From a virus, in IMG/VR virus record IMGVR_UViG_3300034118_001520, positions 1 through 48,306 of that record: a DNA stretch of 48,306 nt; one strand, given 5' to 3'. Below the pieces are notes generated by a model. The model worked only from the letters and a program-made list of their open reading frames with translations, did no database searches and was not told the origin of the DNA. This document shows, piece after piece, positions 41,330 to 47,892 of the stretch; position 1 is the stretch's first letter; each line of letters opens with the position of its first letter. The position numbers and the translations under genes were made by a program.

Positions 41330-42337
41330 ATGGTAGTAATTGCAACGCCGACGTCGCATCCGTTAGTTCAGTGCTGCGACAACGCCAATACGCCGCAAGT
41401 TTTAAATCCCGTATCTTGTGCAATACAGAACAAGTTGCAGGCCCCGGTAACTTCGCAGAACGGGCAGCAATTGTTGTCAAAGATGCGGGCTATATCGGTT
41501 ACACAAGGCCAGTGCTCAACTGTCGAATGGCAGATGATTAACAAGGATGGCGTGCCGGTAGATTTACGGCCGTGTGGCTTTGGCGGCGTGACAGCGCCGT
41601 TATCTTTTACAGTTGTGTTGCGTTTAAAAGAACAGCTAGCCCTCGGTAATACGAATCCGGTCACGCAGGTGACAGCAACAGTGCACGACGCAGAGCACGG
41701 CATTGTCCGGGCAGCGTTGACAAAGCAAATGGTTGGTTTGCCCGGCATCTACTACGCCGAGATGGCTTTGCTTGACGTAGCAGCAGAGAATGCAGCCCAG
41801 CCGTGCGTTGTGTTTTCAAACTTGTTTTATGTCGTTATTAATCGCAGCACATTCGAAGAAGCCGGTCGTGTGGGCGGGCCCCCGAGCGTTGCAGAGATTC
41901 GACTGCACCTTCGCGACTCAAGCCCCGGCGAAAGTTTCTTGCTGGATAATCTGATGTTTGACGACGCAGAAATCGCATTGGCAATTGTGCGCCCTGTGCA
42001 ATACTGGAACGAAATCCCGCCGCCGCTCGACACGACATACAACACACAAAATTTCCCGTTCCGCTATCACTGGCTTGAAGGTATTTGTGCGAATCTGTTT
42101 TTTATGGTGGCGGAGCAGTATAGGCGTAATCAGTTGTCGTATTCTGCTGGCGGGCTGCAGGTAGACGACCAGAATAAAGAAGCAGCCTACGAACGTGCCG
42201 GCCAGGCCAGGTGGCAGGCGTATCGAGAATGGGTGCGAGCTACGAAAGCCAGCATTAACTTAGAGAGTTGCTACGGTGAAGTAACGTCGTCGTATAAGTA
42301 CAGCGCCTACACCGACGCCATCCGTATTCGTTATTAA
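41330..42337 (+). CDS. neck/tail-connector-type virion protein
   Basis: This 335-aa protein has a beta-rich N-terminal half with several cysteines and a C-terminal part SVAEIRLHLRDSSPGESFLL (about 184-203), FDDAEIALAIVRPVQYWNEI, FPFRYHWLEGICANLFFMVA, and QAYREWVRATKASINLESCY. This C-terminal pattern resembles connector or tail-completion proteins of large environmental phages, though I cannot name the family. GGAG lies 7 nt before ATG 41330. A candidate -10 TATACA at 41313 is too close to be certain. Confidence 0.55.
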   Translation: MVVIATPTSHPLVQCCDNANTPQVLNPVSCAIQNKLQAPVTSQNGQQLLSKMRAISVTQGQCSTVEWQMINKDGVPVDLRPCGFGGVTAPLSFTVVLRLKEQLALGNTNPVTQVTATVHDAEHGIVRAALTKQMVGLPGIYYAEMALLDVAAENAAQPCVVFSNLFYVVINRSTFEEAGRVGGPPSVAEIRLHLRDSSPGESFLLDNLMFDDAEIALAIVRPVQYWNEIPPPLDTTYNTQNFPFRYHWLEGICANLFFMVAEQYRRNQLSYSAGGLQVDDQNKEAAYERAGQARWQAYREWVRATKASINLESCYGEVTSSYKYSAYTDAIRIRY

Positions 42338-42398
42338 ACTATCTCATTCTGGAAACTGGAAAATTTGACGTAAGTGCTTTGTTTCCTAGCACTTTCGC

Positions 42399-42442
42399 AA
42401 TTCGCGAATTTGGAATATGTCGCTTGTCCGCAGTTCGCGAAC
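42399..42442 (+). promoter_or_regulatory. two TTCGCGAA palindromes, operator-like
   Basis: AATTCGCGAATT (42399-42410) and GTTCGCGAAC (42433-42442) are perfect palindromes sharing the TTCGCGAA core. Their centres are 33 bp apart, about three helical turns, so a dimeric regulator could sit on one face of the DNA at both. They lie 40-90 bp upstream of the promoter-like boxes of the MoxR island. Confidence 0.5.
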
Positions 42443-42450
42443 CGTGGACA

Positions 42451-42498
42451 TGTTACAGAATCGCGGTCCAAAATCTTTTTGGCATAGGTTCTGTAACA
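42451..42498 (+). promoter_or_regulatory. 10-bp inverted repeat
   Basis: TGTTACAGAA (42451-42460) and TTCTGTAACA (42489-42498) are exact reverse complements with a 28-nt spacer. The right arm overlaps the first TGGCATA-N5-TGTA box (42480-42495). It may be a regulator site or a stem in the leader RNA. Confidence 0.55.
42480..42495 (+). promoter_or_regulatory. TGGCATA-N5-TGTA box, copy 1
   Basis: TGGCATA (42480-42486), 5 nt, TGTA (42492-42495). Same spacing as copies 2 and 3, but without the CACCTAAATA block 13 nt upstream. It may be an incomplete or alternative promoter. Confidence 0.4.
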
Positions 42499-42535
42499 CC
42501 TAAATACGTGCCCAATTTCTGGCATATTCTTTGTA
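42497..42535 (+). promoter_or_regulatory. CACCTAAATA-N13-TGGCATA-N5-TGTA element, copy 2
   Basis: CACCTAAATA (42497-42506), 13 nt containing CAATTT, TGGCATA (42520-42526), TTCTT, TGTA (42532-42535). The same parts at the same spacing recur at 43313-43351. The TGGCA...TTGT part has the geometry of a sigma54 -24/-12 promoter with GT in place of GC; a promoter for the phage-encoded polymerase is the alternative. It would transcribe the gene at 42624 with an 80-90 nt leader. Confidence 0.55.
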
Positions 42536-42548
42536 GCCCAGGGCTACA
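42532..42548 (+). promoter_or_regulatory. 17-bp palindrome at the expected transcription start
   Basis: TGTAGCCC-A-GGGCTACA is a perfect 8+1+8 palindrome. Its first four bases are the TGTA of promoter-like copy 2, so a bound protein would cover the start region and repress. As RNA it would make a stem with a one-nt loop, which is not stable, so a DNA operator is the likelier reading. Confidence 0.5.
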
Positions 42549-42623
42549 TGTCAGACGCAATTGTGTTGGCACGCACATTTGCGTTTTTGGGTTTTTGTGT
42601 GCTCACAGAAGTGGAGACTACCT

Positions 42624-43172
42624 GTGAAGGCAGTGAATGACATCACGCAGTTTTTTCTGCGGGGGATGAAGAAGATGTTCGCCGAGCAACAAGAGAGTGG
42701 CAAGAAGACGCCGCTCGACGATATCAACGAGATACGGAAAAATGTCGGCGACTCGTTGCACGACAAAGATGTCAAAGACGCCATGAAGGCGGCCTTGGGG
42801 GTGAGCACCACGCTGCTGGTCACGATGACCATCCACAGCGTGCAGCAGGCTCTCAATCAGGCGGGCCGGGTGCTCGTCCGCATTGGGGACCCGGATAACG
42901 TTCCGCCGGAGAGCCGGATCGCGCCGGAGGAACTTGCGGAGAAAGCGATGGAGGCGGCCCACAAGTTGGCCGCGGTGATGAGCGTGCTTGAGGCTATGTC
43001 GATGTGCGCACTGGAACACACCGATATGGAGCACATCGTGGAGACGCTCTACGACGCGCATCTTCCGAGACTGCTGGCGGAAGAAGCCGGGGCTGCCACG
43101 CCGCCGCAGGCAAAGCCCATCAGCGGCACTGCAACGCCGCTGAACCAGAAATGGAACCCGTCGGCAAACTGA
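42624..43172 (+). CDS. helical protein, first gene of the MoxR/VWA island
   Basis: This 182-aa protein is mostly helical: TQFFLRGMKKMFAEQQESGK, a middle helix ALGVSTTLLVTMTIHSVQQA, and AEKAMEAAHKLAAVMSVLEA, with a Pro/Gly-rich tail. No family is recognised. GTG 42624 is chosen for the GGAG 8 nt upstream; a longer frame exists from 42561 but lacks a site, and ATG 42666 is a shorter option. It has its own promoter-like element upstream and a strong terminator downstream, so it forms a one-gene unit. Confidence 0.6.
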   Translation: MKAVNDITQFFLRGMKKMFAEQQESGKKTPLDDINEIRKNVGDSLHDKDVKDAMKAALGVSTTLLVTMTIHSVQQALNQAGRVLVRIGDPDNVPPESRIAPEELAEKAMEAAHKLAAVMSVLEAMSMCALEHTDMEHIVETLYDAHLPRLLAEEAGAATPPQAKPISGTATPLNQKWNPSAN

Positions 43173-43259
43173 CGCCTATGCGGCAGTTAGCGCTGCTGCC
43201 GCATTTGCGGTGCCGTGGGCGATCATCCCTAGGGTGTGTTGTTTAAAACTTTCGAGTTT

Positions 43260-43299
43260 AACACTCCGCCTGGCTACGGCCGCGCGGAGTGTTTTTTTT
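43260..43299 (+). terminator. strong intrinsic terminator
   Basis: AACACTCCGC (43260-43269) pairs perfectly with GCGGAGTGTT (43284-43293) and is followed at once by a run of eight or so T. This is a textbook rho-independent terminator closing the unit of the gene at 42624. Confidence 0.9.
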
Positions 43300-43312
43300 A
43301 GCTATTGGCGAG

Positions 43313-43351
43313 CACCTAAATAATTCGCAATTTAATGGCATATTTTTTGTA
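43313..43351 (+). promoter_or_regulatory. CACCTAAATA-N13-TGGCATA-N5-TGTA element, copy 3
   Basis: CACCTAAATA (43313-43322), 13 nt containing CAATTT, TGGCATA (43336-43342), TTTTT, TGTA (43348-43351), then CCCC. Every block and spacing equals copy 2. It lies directly after a terminator and 37 bp before the start of the MoxR-type gene, the position of a promoter. Confidence 0.6.
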
Positions 43352-43388
43352 TCCCCGGTTCTATTCATTCCCTAAGAAGGAGATGTGC

Positions 43389-44210
43389 ATGGTTGGAAAC
43401 CTGTTGCCCGGATACCACGCCCGCAAGGGTGAACTGCTGGCCGCGCGATGGCTGGCGACGATCACGGACCTGCTCCGTGCGGTTCTCCTCGTCGGAGACC
43501 CCGGCACGGGCAAGACGTTCTTTGCCGAGTGCTTTGCAAAAAGCATGAACGCAATGCATCTGTTTGTGCCGTGCCATCCATGGTTGACGGCTGAGGAGAT
43601 GCAGCAGGGTGTCGACATCGGCCAAGTGGCGGTCGGCGTTCAACAGGCTGACGACGCCTACTTGGACGGGCAACTGCTGCGTGCAGTTCGTGCCAGCCAC
43701 GAACAGAAGGTCGTGCTGGTGCTTGACGAGGTGGAAAAGGCTGGCAGTCGTTTCTACCCGCTTGTGCTGGACTTTCTTCAGCACGGTCGGGTGCCCGATG
43801 CACGACACAAAATGCATCAGGCGACTCTTCGCAATTTGTTCGTAGTTCTAACCGCGAACGAAGAAGCGGAGATTCCGGAAGCGGTTAAGCGCCGCTGCTT
43901 CCGGGTGACGATGGAGTTCTTGCCGGAGAACGTCGAGATCGATGTTCTCCGCAAGACAACGGGTGCTCCGGGAGGTGCGTGCCGGCTCGTCGTGCGAATG
44001 GCTAACACTATCCGCACGCGAGGCGAGTCTAAGCCCTCGCTGCAGGAGTTGCGTGAACTTCTGCGGGCCAGAGATCTCGTCTCGTCGATTGACGAGGCTG
44101 AGATGCTGATCGACGCGTTCTTGGTGAAGGCCAAGCGCGACCGAGAGGCGATCGTTAAGGAAATCCGCACGCCGGGTGCGGCCCTGCTTGGAGAAATCAA
44201 GCGGGTGTGA
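43389..44210 (+). CDS. MoxR/CobS-type AAA+ ATPase
   Basis: This 273-aa protein has Walker A GDPGTGKT (residues 36-43), Walker B VVLVLDEVEK (108-117, with Asp113 and Glu114), sensor 1 VVLTANEE (152-159) and an arginine finger region VKRRCFR (166-172). It is close in plan to MoxR and CobS ATPases, which remodel partner proteins together with a VWA-domain protein. The VWA partner is encoded by the next gene. ATG 43389 is chosen because AAGGAG lies 6 nt upstream; ATG 43383 overlaps that spacing. It has a promoter-like element before it and a 12-bp hairpin after it. Confidence 0.85.
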   Translation: MVGNLLPGYHARKGELLAARWLATITDLLRAVLLVGDPGTGKTFFAECFAKSMNAMHLFVPCHPWLTAEEMQQGVDIGQVAVGVQQADDAYLDGQLLRAVRASHEQKVVLVLDEVEKAGSRFYPLVLDFLQHGRVPDARHKMHQATLRNLFVVLTANEEAEIPEAVKRRCFRVTMEFLPENVEIDVLRKTTGAPGGACRLVVRMANTIRTRGESKPSLQELRELLRARDLVSSIDEAEMLIDAFLVKAKRDREAIVKEIRTPGAALLGEIKRV

Positions 44211-44220
44211 CGGTTGTTCA

Positions 44221-44254
44221 GGGGGCACGATTCTGTGGCGGGAATCGTGCCCCC
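44221..44254 (+). terminator. 12-bp hairpin between ATPase and VWA genes
   Basis: GGGGGCACGATT (44221-44232) pairs perfectly with AATCGTGCCCCC (44243-44254) around 10 nt. Only TTACCC follows, so termination may be partial, lowering VWA relative to ATPase expression, or it may be an RNA-stabilising or processing stem. Confidence 0.6.
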
Positions 44255-44279
44255 TTACCCTTACCGCCAAGGAGTTTGC

Positions 44280-45719
44280 ATGGATTTAACAATCCGGCAG
44301 GTGCAGCGTTTGCTGCATAAGTCGAGGACGAATCCGAACACCTTGGTGGCAGAGGGTGTTCGAGACATTGCCCAATTGGCAAACCACTTAGTTGGTTTGA
44401 ATATTGTGGCTGTCGGGGCTGTACACAACGGGCATCTCTGGATGTCCGTAGCAAGTAACTTCGCACCGCGCGGCACGCGGGCGATGTATGCCTACCTGGA
44501 CCCGCATCACGCCGTAGACCGCTTGTGCCGCAAGTACGGGCCCAATGCTTCTGTTAAAGACATAATTAAACAGGAGCAGCCAGCCAAGCAACCGCCGCAG
44601 CCGCCTAAGCCGGAAAGCGGCGAGGGCAGCGACGCCGATGCGGACGGCCACGAGGACGCAGATGCTGAGACTCAGGCCGAGCCCAGCACCTCAGCCAAGG
44701 ACATGGCTAAGGCCCGCGAAGCAGCCGAAGACTGGCGTGCAGACGAAGCGGCACGGCAGCGGCAAGCCGAAGCCGAGGCACAGGCCGCGGCGGCAAGAAA
44801 GAAGTTAGCAGACAATCTTGCTGCTGCTAAGGCGAAGGCTTTGGCAGAAGCGAAGAAAGCCGCCCAGAACGCCAAACGACAGCCGAGCGGTTACCGCCGT
44901 TGCGGAGCCAAACAAGCCCTTAAAAAGGCACGCCAGGCTGTGTCGTTTAGTCAGGCCGCAGAGGCGTCTGGGCCGTCGCTGGCGTCTCGGCACGCCCTGT
45001 CGAGTGCTAACGGTCGCTTGCGGGCTGTACCCGCGGCGCTGCGAAGCCAGATGGCAGAGTTGCTTAACAGGCTCGTGGGCAACACAGGAAATACCGGCGG
45101 CAACGTCGGACCGATTCCTGTGTACGACAGTCGTAGGTTGGTTAAGCGGTTGCTCGTCAAACGACCGCTACCCAACGCGCTGAAGGAGGACGTCATTTCC
45201 GGGCGACCGGTGACGTTAATCCTTCCTGATGTTTCGCCGTCTTGTGCCAAGCAGGCACAGGCCGCGTGTGACATCGCCAATGCCGCCGGGTACGCAGGAG
45301 TTAGCGGCTCCGACGTACTCGTTCTGCCACATAGCAACGGCTGCATCGAAGAACACGTCGATGCGTACATGCCGTGGTTTAATGGCAGGCCCGTTGATGT
45401 TCGCGGTACGGCGTTAAGGACGCTGTTCCGGACCATTATTACGGGCAAGTCTTCGTACAAGCTCCGCGTAGTGATCGCCGTCGGCGACCATGACGCGGTA
45501 GACATGTACGAACAACTGGCGGGATTGCGGCAGGTAACAAGGTTGATTTGGCTGCACAACGCCAGTGGTCGCCACGGCGGCCTGCGCAATCGTGTGGTCA
45601 CATCGACGCCCGAAGACTGTCCGGGGTGGGTACCGGACTCCCTTAAGAAGTTGTCGCTGATCTGGGGCTGTCACAGTCAGCGGCGCATGCTTAAAGGGCT
45701 TGCTTTAAGTCTTCGGTAA
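44280..45719 (+). CDS. VWA-domain protein with MIDAS motif (CobT/MoxR-partner type)
   Basis: This 479-aa protein has a soluble N-terminal domain (about 1-95), an Ala/Glu/Lys/Gln-rich acidic then coiled-coil region (about 100-205), and a C-terminal VWA-like domain. The metal-ion-dependent adhesion site DVSPS lies at residues 317-321 (Asp317, Ser319, Ser321), inside VTLILPDVSPSCAKQAQAAC, with RVVIAVGDHDAVDMYEQLAG as a later strand. CobT and MoxR-partner proteins have this order: acidic linker then C-terminal VWA. It should bring the ATPase to its substrate. AAGGAG precedes ATG 44280. Substrate unknown. Confidence 0.75.
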   Translation: MDLTIRQVQRLLHKSRTNPNTLVAEGVRDIAQLANHLVGLNIVAVGAVHNGHLWMSVASNFAPRGTRAMYAYLDPHHAVDRLCRKYGPNASVKDIIKQEQPAKQPPQPPKPESGEGSDADADGHEDADAETQAEPSTSAKDMAKAREAAEDWRADEAARQRQAEAEAQAAAARKKLADNLAAAKAKALAEAKKAAQNAKRQPSGYRRCGAKQALKKARQAVSFSQAAEASGPSLASRHALSSANGRLRAVPAALRSQMAELLNRLVGNTGNTGGNVGPIPVYDSRRLVKRLLVKRPLPNALKEDVISGRPVTLILPDVSPSCAKQAQAACDIANAAGYAGVSGSDVLVLPHSNGCIEEHVDAYMPWFNGRPVDVRGTALRTLFRTIITGKSSYKLRVVIAVGDHDAVDMYEQLAGLRQVTRLIWLHNASGRHGGLRNRVVTSTPEDCPGWVPDSLKKLSLIWGCHSQRRMLKGLALSLR

Positions 45720-46270
45720 ACGTGATGCACGGGCACCATTCCCGGCACGCGGTACTGAAAGGAGGTGCCTCATGACCTGGCCCTGATACAGTTCCTTTTT
45801 AAAAACCCGGGCTGCTGCTTTTTCCGTCGGCAGCTGCGGGTATTCGCAACACGCGGTAAGTGACCGCATTCGTGCGGTTGCGAACGGAAAAAACAGGCTG
45901 TCCGAATACAGCCCGGAGAAAAAAGTTAACGCCTTGTCGGGTTAACAATTTCGGGGGTAAATCACAAATAAACCCTTAGATGTCGGCTTGAGTCGGTCGG
46001 GACGTCGAAAAAAGAACGGGAGTACTACCGTTGTAATTAATTCGAAACGCCGCCCGCTCTCAACGCTCACATCACATTTGTGGCGGGGACTAGGCATTGC
46101 ATGCAGGTCAAGACAATTGCAAATGCTGTATACCCGCGTGCCGCGTGCACACTCAATTGCGTCACGTTGTGTGGCCCTTGACGGCCACATAACATGCTCC
46201 TCCCACCAAGCCACTTAGACGCTGTTTTAAAATAATAACGTCGGCTGCCACACGCGTCTGGCACTCAGCG
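45720..46270 (+). other. 550-bp gene-free region with a chain of hairpins
   Basis: No credible gene is seen. Stable stems include a GGGCTGC/GCAGCT stem near 45806-45840, a nested stem TTCGCAA/TTGCGAA (45843-45849 with 45878-45884) enclosing CCGCA-TTCG-TGCGG, GGCTGT/ACAGCC (45896-45901 with 45908-45913), and GTTGTGTGGCC with GGCCACATAAC (46166-46192, one mismatch). They may be 3' ends, processed RNA or packaging signals. The composition differs from the coding parts. Confidence 0.45.
45772..45786 (+). CDS. four-codon mini-gene with a strong ribosome binding site
   Basis: AAAGGAGGTG (45758-45767) is a near-perfect ribosome binding site followed by ATG ACC TGG CCC TGA, encoding MTWP. GGCACC (45732-45737) and GGTGCC (45764-45769) form an inverted repeat that could hide the site. 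It may be a ribosome-stalling or leader element, or a remnant of a lost gene's start. Confidence 0.3.
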   Translation: MTWP

Positions 46271-46289
46271 TCATATAAGTGTTACCGTC

Positions 46290-46420
46290 ACGACCGGGAA
46301 GACGAAAGTCGGTGGGCCGCCGCTGCCGAGTAATCGGTAGCCTTGGGATGCGTCCCAAGTGAAAAGCGTAGGGAAAATGGGGCTGGACGGATCATAGTAC
46401 CGCCTAGCCCCATTTTTTTA
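46290..46420 (+). ncRNA. structured small RNA candidate ending in an intrinsic terminator
   Basis: Four consecutive stems fill about 130 nt: GAC-GAAA-GTC (46301-46310, extended by ACC/GGT), GCTGCCGA-GTAA-TCGGTAGC (46322-46341), CTTGGGA-TGCG-TCCCAAG (46342-46359), and the terminator AAATGGGGCT/AGCCCCATTT (46375-46384 with 46406-46415) with a further inner stem and a T run. The first two loops are GNRA and the third is UNCG, the loops favoured in functional RNA. The -10-like TATAAG at 46274 lies at the right distance for a start near 46286. No known RNA family is recognised. Confidence 0.65.
46375..46419 (+). terminator. intrinsic terminator of the small RNA candidate
   Basis: AAATGGGGCT (46375-46384) pairs with AGCCCCATTT (46406-46415); the interior adds CGG/CCG (46388-46390 with 46400-46402). 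The downstream arm merges into a run of T up to 46419. This is a complete rho-independent terminator. Confidence 0.9.
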
Positions 46421-46463
46421 GATATCAGCGGTATGTGTAAAATGTAGAATGGCTGGACGTTTG

Positions 46464-46500
46464 GTGCGGAACGCATCAAAAAAGTTATGTCATTCCGCAC
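46464..46500 (+). promoter_or_regulatory. inverted repeat enclosing a start codon
   Basis: GTGCGGAA (46464-46471) and TTCCGCAC (46493-46500) are perfect reverse complements. The 21-nt loop holds the ATG at 46487, and no Shine-Dalgarno sequence is present before it. The stem may present or hide the start, so translation of the next gene may be controlled by it, or the true start may be ATG 46511. Confidence 0.45.
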
Positions 46501-47752
46501 AGGTTATCAAATGACCCAACAGCGCGTCTTCCCGTTCCGCCGAATCTCAGTCGACCACATGGTTCGCGGCGTAACGCGTGTGTGGTGGCAATTAGAGCCG
46601 TTATTTAATGACCCCGGCCCGTATACGTTTCAACTTCAGTTCGGCCACACCGGTCTTCGCGACACACCTGATTGGAAAGATATCGGCAATCCTGTCGTCA
46701 ATACATACACGGCAGCAGATGCCGCGTGGCGCGAGGGCGGGTACGATATTCTGTCGCATTACCGAGTTAAATTAACAACTTCTGTCGGCGTATACGTTTC
46801 GCAGGCGGCCAACTGCTACGGCGACCTGACAGAAAAAGACTGGCTCCTTGCACGTGAGATCATGCGTAAAGAGCAACTGCGTAACAGGCTTGTATCTGTT
46901 CCGGGCTACCTAATTAAACCTTATCGCTACGGAAAGCCGTGCAAACGTTGCCGTGATCAGTTGACCCAAGAAATTACAGACGCCAACTGTGACATCTGTA
47001 GCGGCACAGGGTTTGAAATTGGGTTCCATCCACCGCTTGGCCTACAGTGCTGGGATCTATCACCCGAAATTATTCAAGAAGACGTAAACAATGAAGTAAA
47101 GGGCTCGACGCGAGAGAACGCGTATGTCACTGCCCGTGTAATTGGTTTTCCGGCACTCAATAAAAACGATATATGGGTAAACGGTGCTAGTGACGAGCGC
47201 TGGCGGGTAGAGACAATACAGGTGGCGGCGAGCATTCGCGGAGTTCCAATTGTTTATTCTGTCAAAATGGGTTTAGTGCCTTTTAATAACTCGGTGTACA
47301 GTTTAGAGGTCGGCGGCGAGCCTGAATCACGACCCGGCCCGACGCTACCTGTGAAAGGTTGTGGTGCCATCGCTATCGACCACAATTACGGCGGACAAGA
47401 AAATTTAATATACACCGCAAGCATCGACGGGTGCCCGATAATTGGTGCCTCTGTGTACGTGTTTACGCGTGCCGTGTTTGACGATGCAGAAACAGACACT
47501 CCGCGAAACTTGGCAGTAGCGGGCACAACTACTCGAGCAAATGGCCGATGGACTGAGTCTTTAAAACTAGACCCAGGCGAGTACGCTATCTTATTTGAGA
47601 AGTTAGGCGAGTATGGGCCGGATGTAGCGTACATAGAAGTGACCGTGCCAGCGTTACCGCAAATGGCGCCCGCAGCCGCACCGTCACCACGCCCTAACAT
47701 TAAACCATTAAATAACAGCAAAGACCGTACGAACGGATTCTGGGATATCTAA
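46487..47752 (+). CDS. virion neck/tail-type protein with zinc knuckle and CnaB-like C-terminal domain
   Basis: This 421-aa protein has a beta-rich N-terminal domain (YTFQLQFGHTGLRDTPDWKD), a four-Cys zinc knuckle CKRC...CDIC (Cys152, 155, 168, 171) followed by SGTGFEIGFHPP, a middle domain, and a C-terminal region (about 305-395: IDGCPIIGASVYVFTRAVFD, RWTESLKLDPGEYAILFEKL) like carboxypeptidase-regulatory/CnaB Ig-like folds used on virion surfaces. The zinc-knuckle pattern occurs in connector proteins of large phages. Start is uncertain: ATG 46487 lies in a hairpin loop, ATG 46511 is the alternative. The stop overlaps the next start (TAATG). Confidence 0.6.
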   Translation: MSFRTGYQMTQQRVFPFRRISVDHMVRGVTRVWWQLEPLFNDPGPYTFQLQFGHTGLRDTPDWKDIGNPVVNTYTAADAAWREGGYDILSHYRVKLTTSVGVYVSQAANCYGDLTEKDWLLAREIMRKEQLRNRLVSVPGYLIKPYRYGKPCKRCRDQLTQEITDANCDICSGTGFEIGFHPPLGLQCWDLSPEIIQEDVNNEVKGSTRENAYVTARVIGFPALNKNDIWVNGASDERWRVETIQVAASIRGVPIVYSVKMGLVPFNNSVYSLEVGGEPESRPGPTLPVKGCGAIAIDHNYGGQENLIYTASIDGCPIIGASVYVFTRAVFDDAETDTPRNLAVAGTTTRANGRWTESLKLDPGEYAILFEKLGEYGPDVAYIEVTVPALPQMAPAAAPSPRPNIKPLNNSKDRTNGFWDI

Positions 47753-47892
47753 TGTTTCTTGATAAGATTAAACTCACGTCGCCGATAGTGTTTAACGATA
47801 AAAAACTGCAACTCTGGCCGCGGTTACAACTTATTGAAAAGAGAGAAGCCCGTGAGCGACTGCCCGCAAAACCAAAACCCGCCGGAAGTTGA
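47752..47892 (+). CDS. 46-aa basic microprotein
   Basis: A 46-codon gene starts inside the previous stop (TAATG) and overlaps the next gene by 41 nt in another frame. It reads MFLDKIKLTSPIVFNDKKLQ then LWPRLQLIEKREARERLPAK and a Lys/Pro tail. No family is known. The coupling and overlap suggest it is real; it may be a small tail-assembly or chaperone-like protein. Confidence 0.4.
   Translation: MFLDKIKLTSPIVFNDKKLQLWPRLQLIEKREARERLPAKPKPAGS

Noticed and set aside
42379-42627. 82-aa frame in the regulatory region
   Set aside because: It runs through palindromes and promoter-like boxes, has no ribosome binding site and ends inside the next gene's start.
44221-44254. 12-bp hairpin considered as a transposon end or attachment site
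   Set aside because: There is no matching copy or transposase, and its place between two related genes fits an RNA stem better.
45942-46264. Overlapping short frames on both strands in the gene-free region
   Set aside because: They lack ribosome binding sites, show basic and Arg-rich compositions typical of chance translation, and overlap RNA stems.
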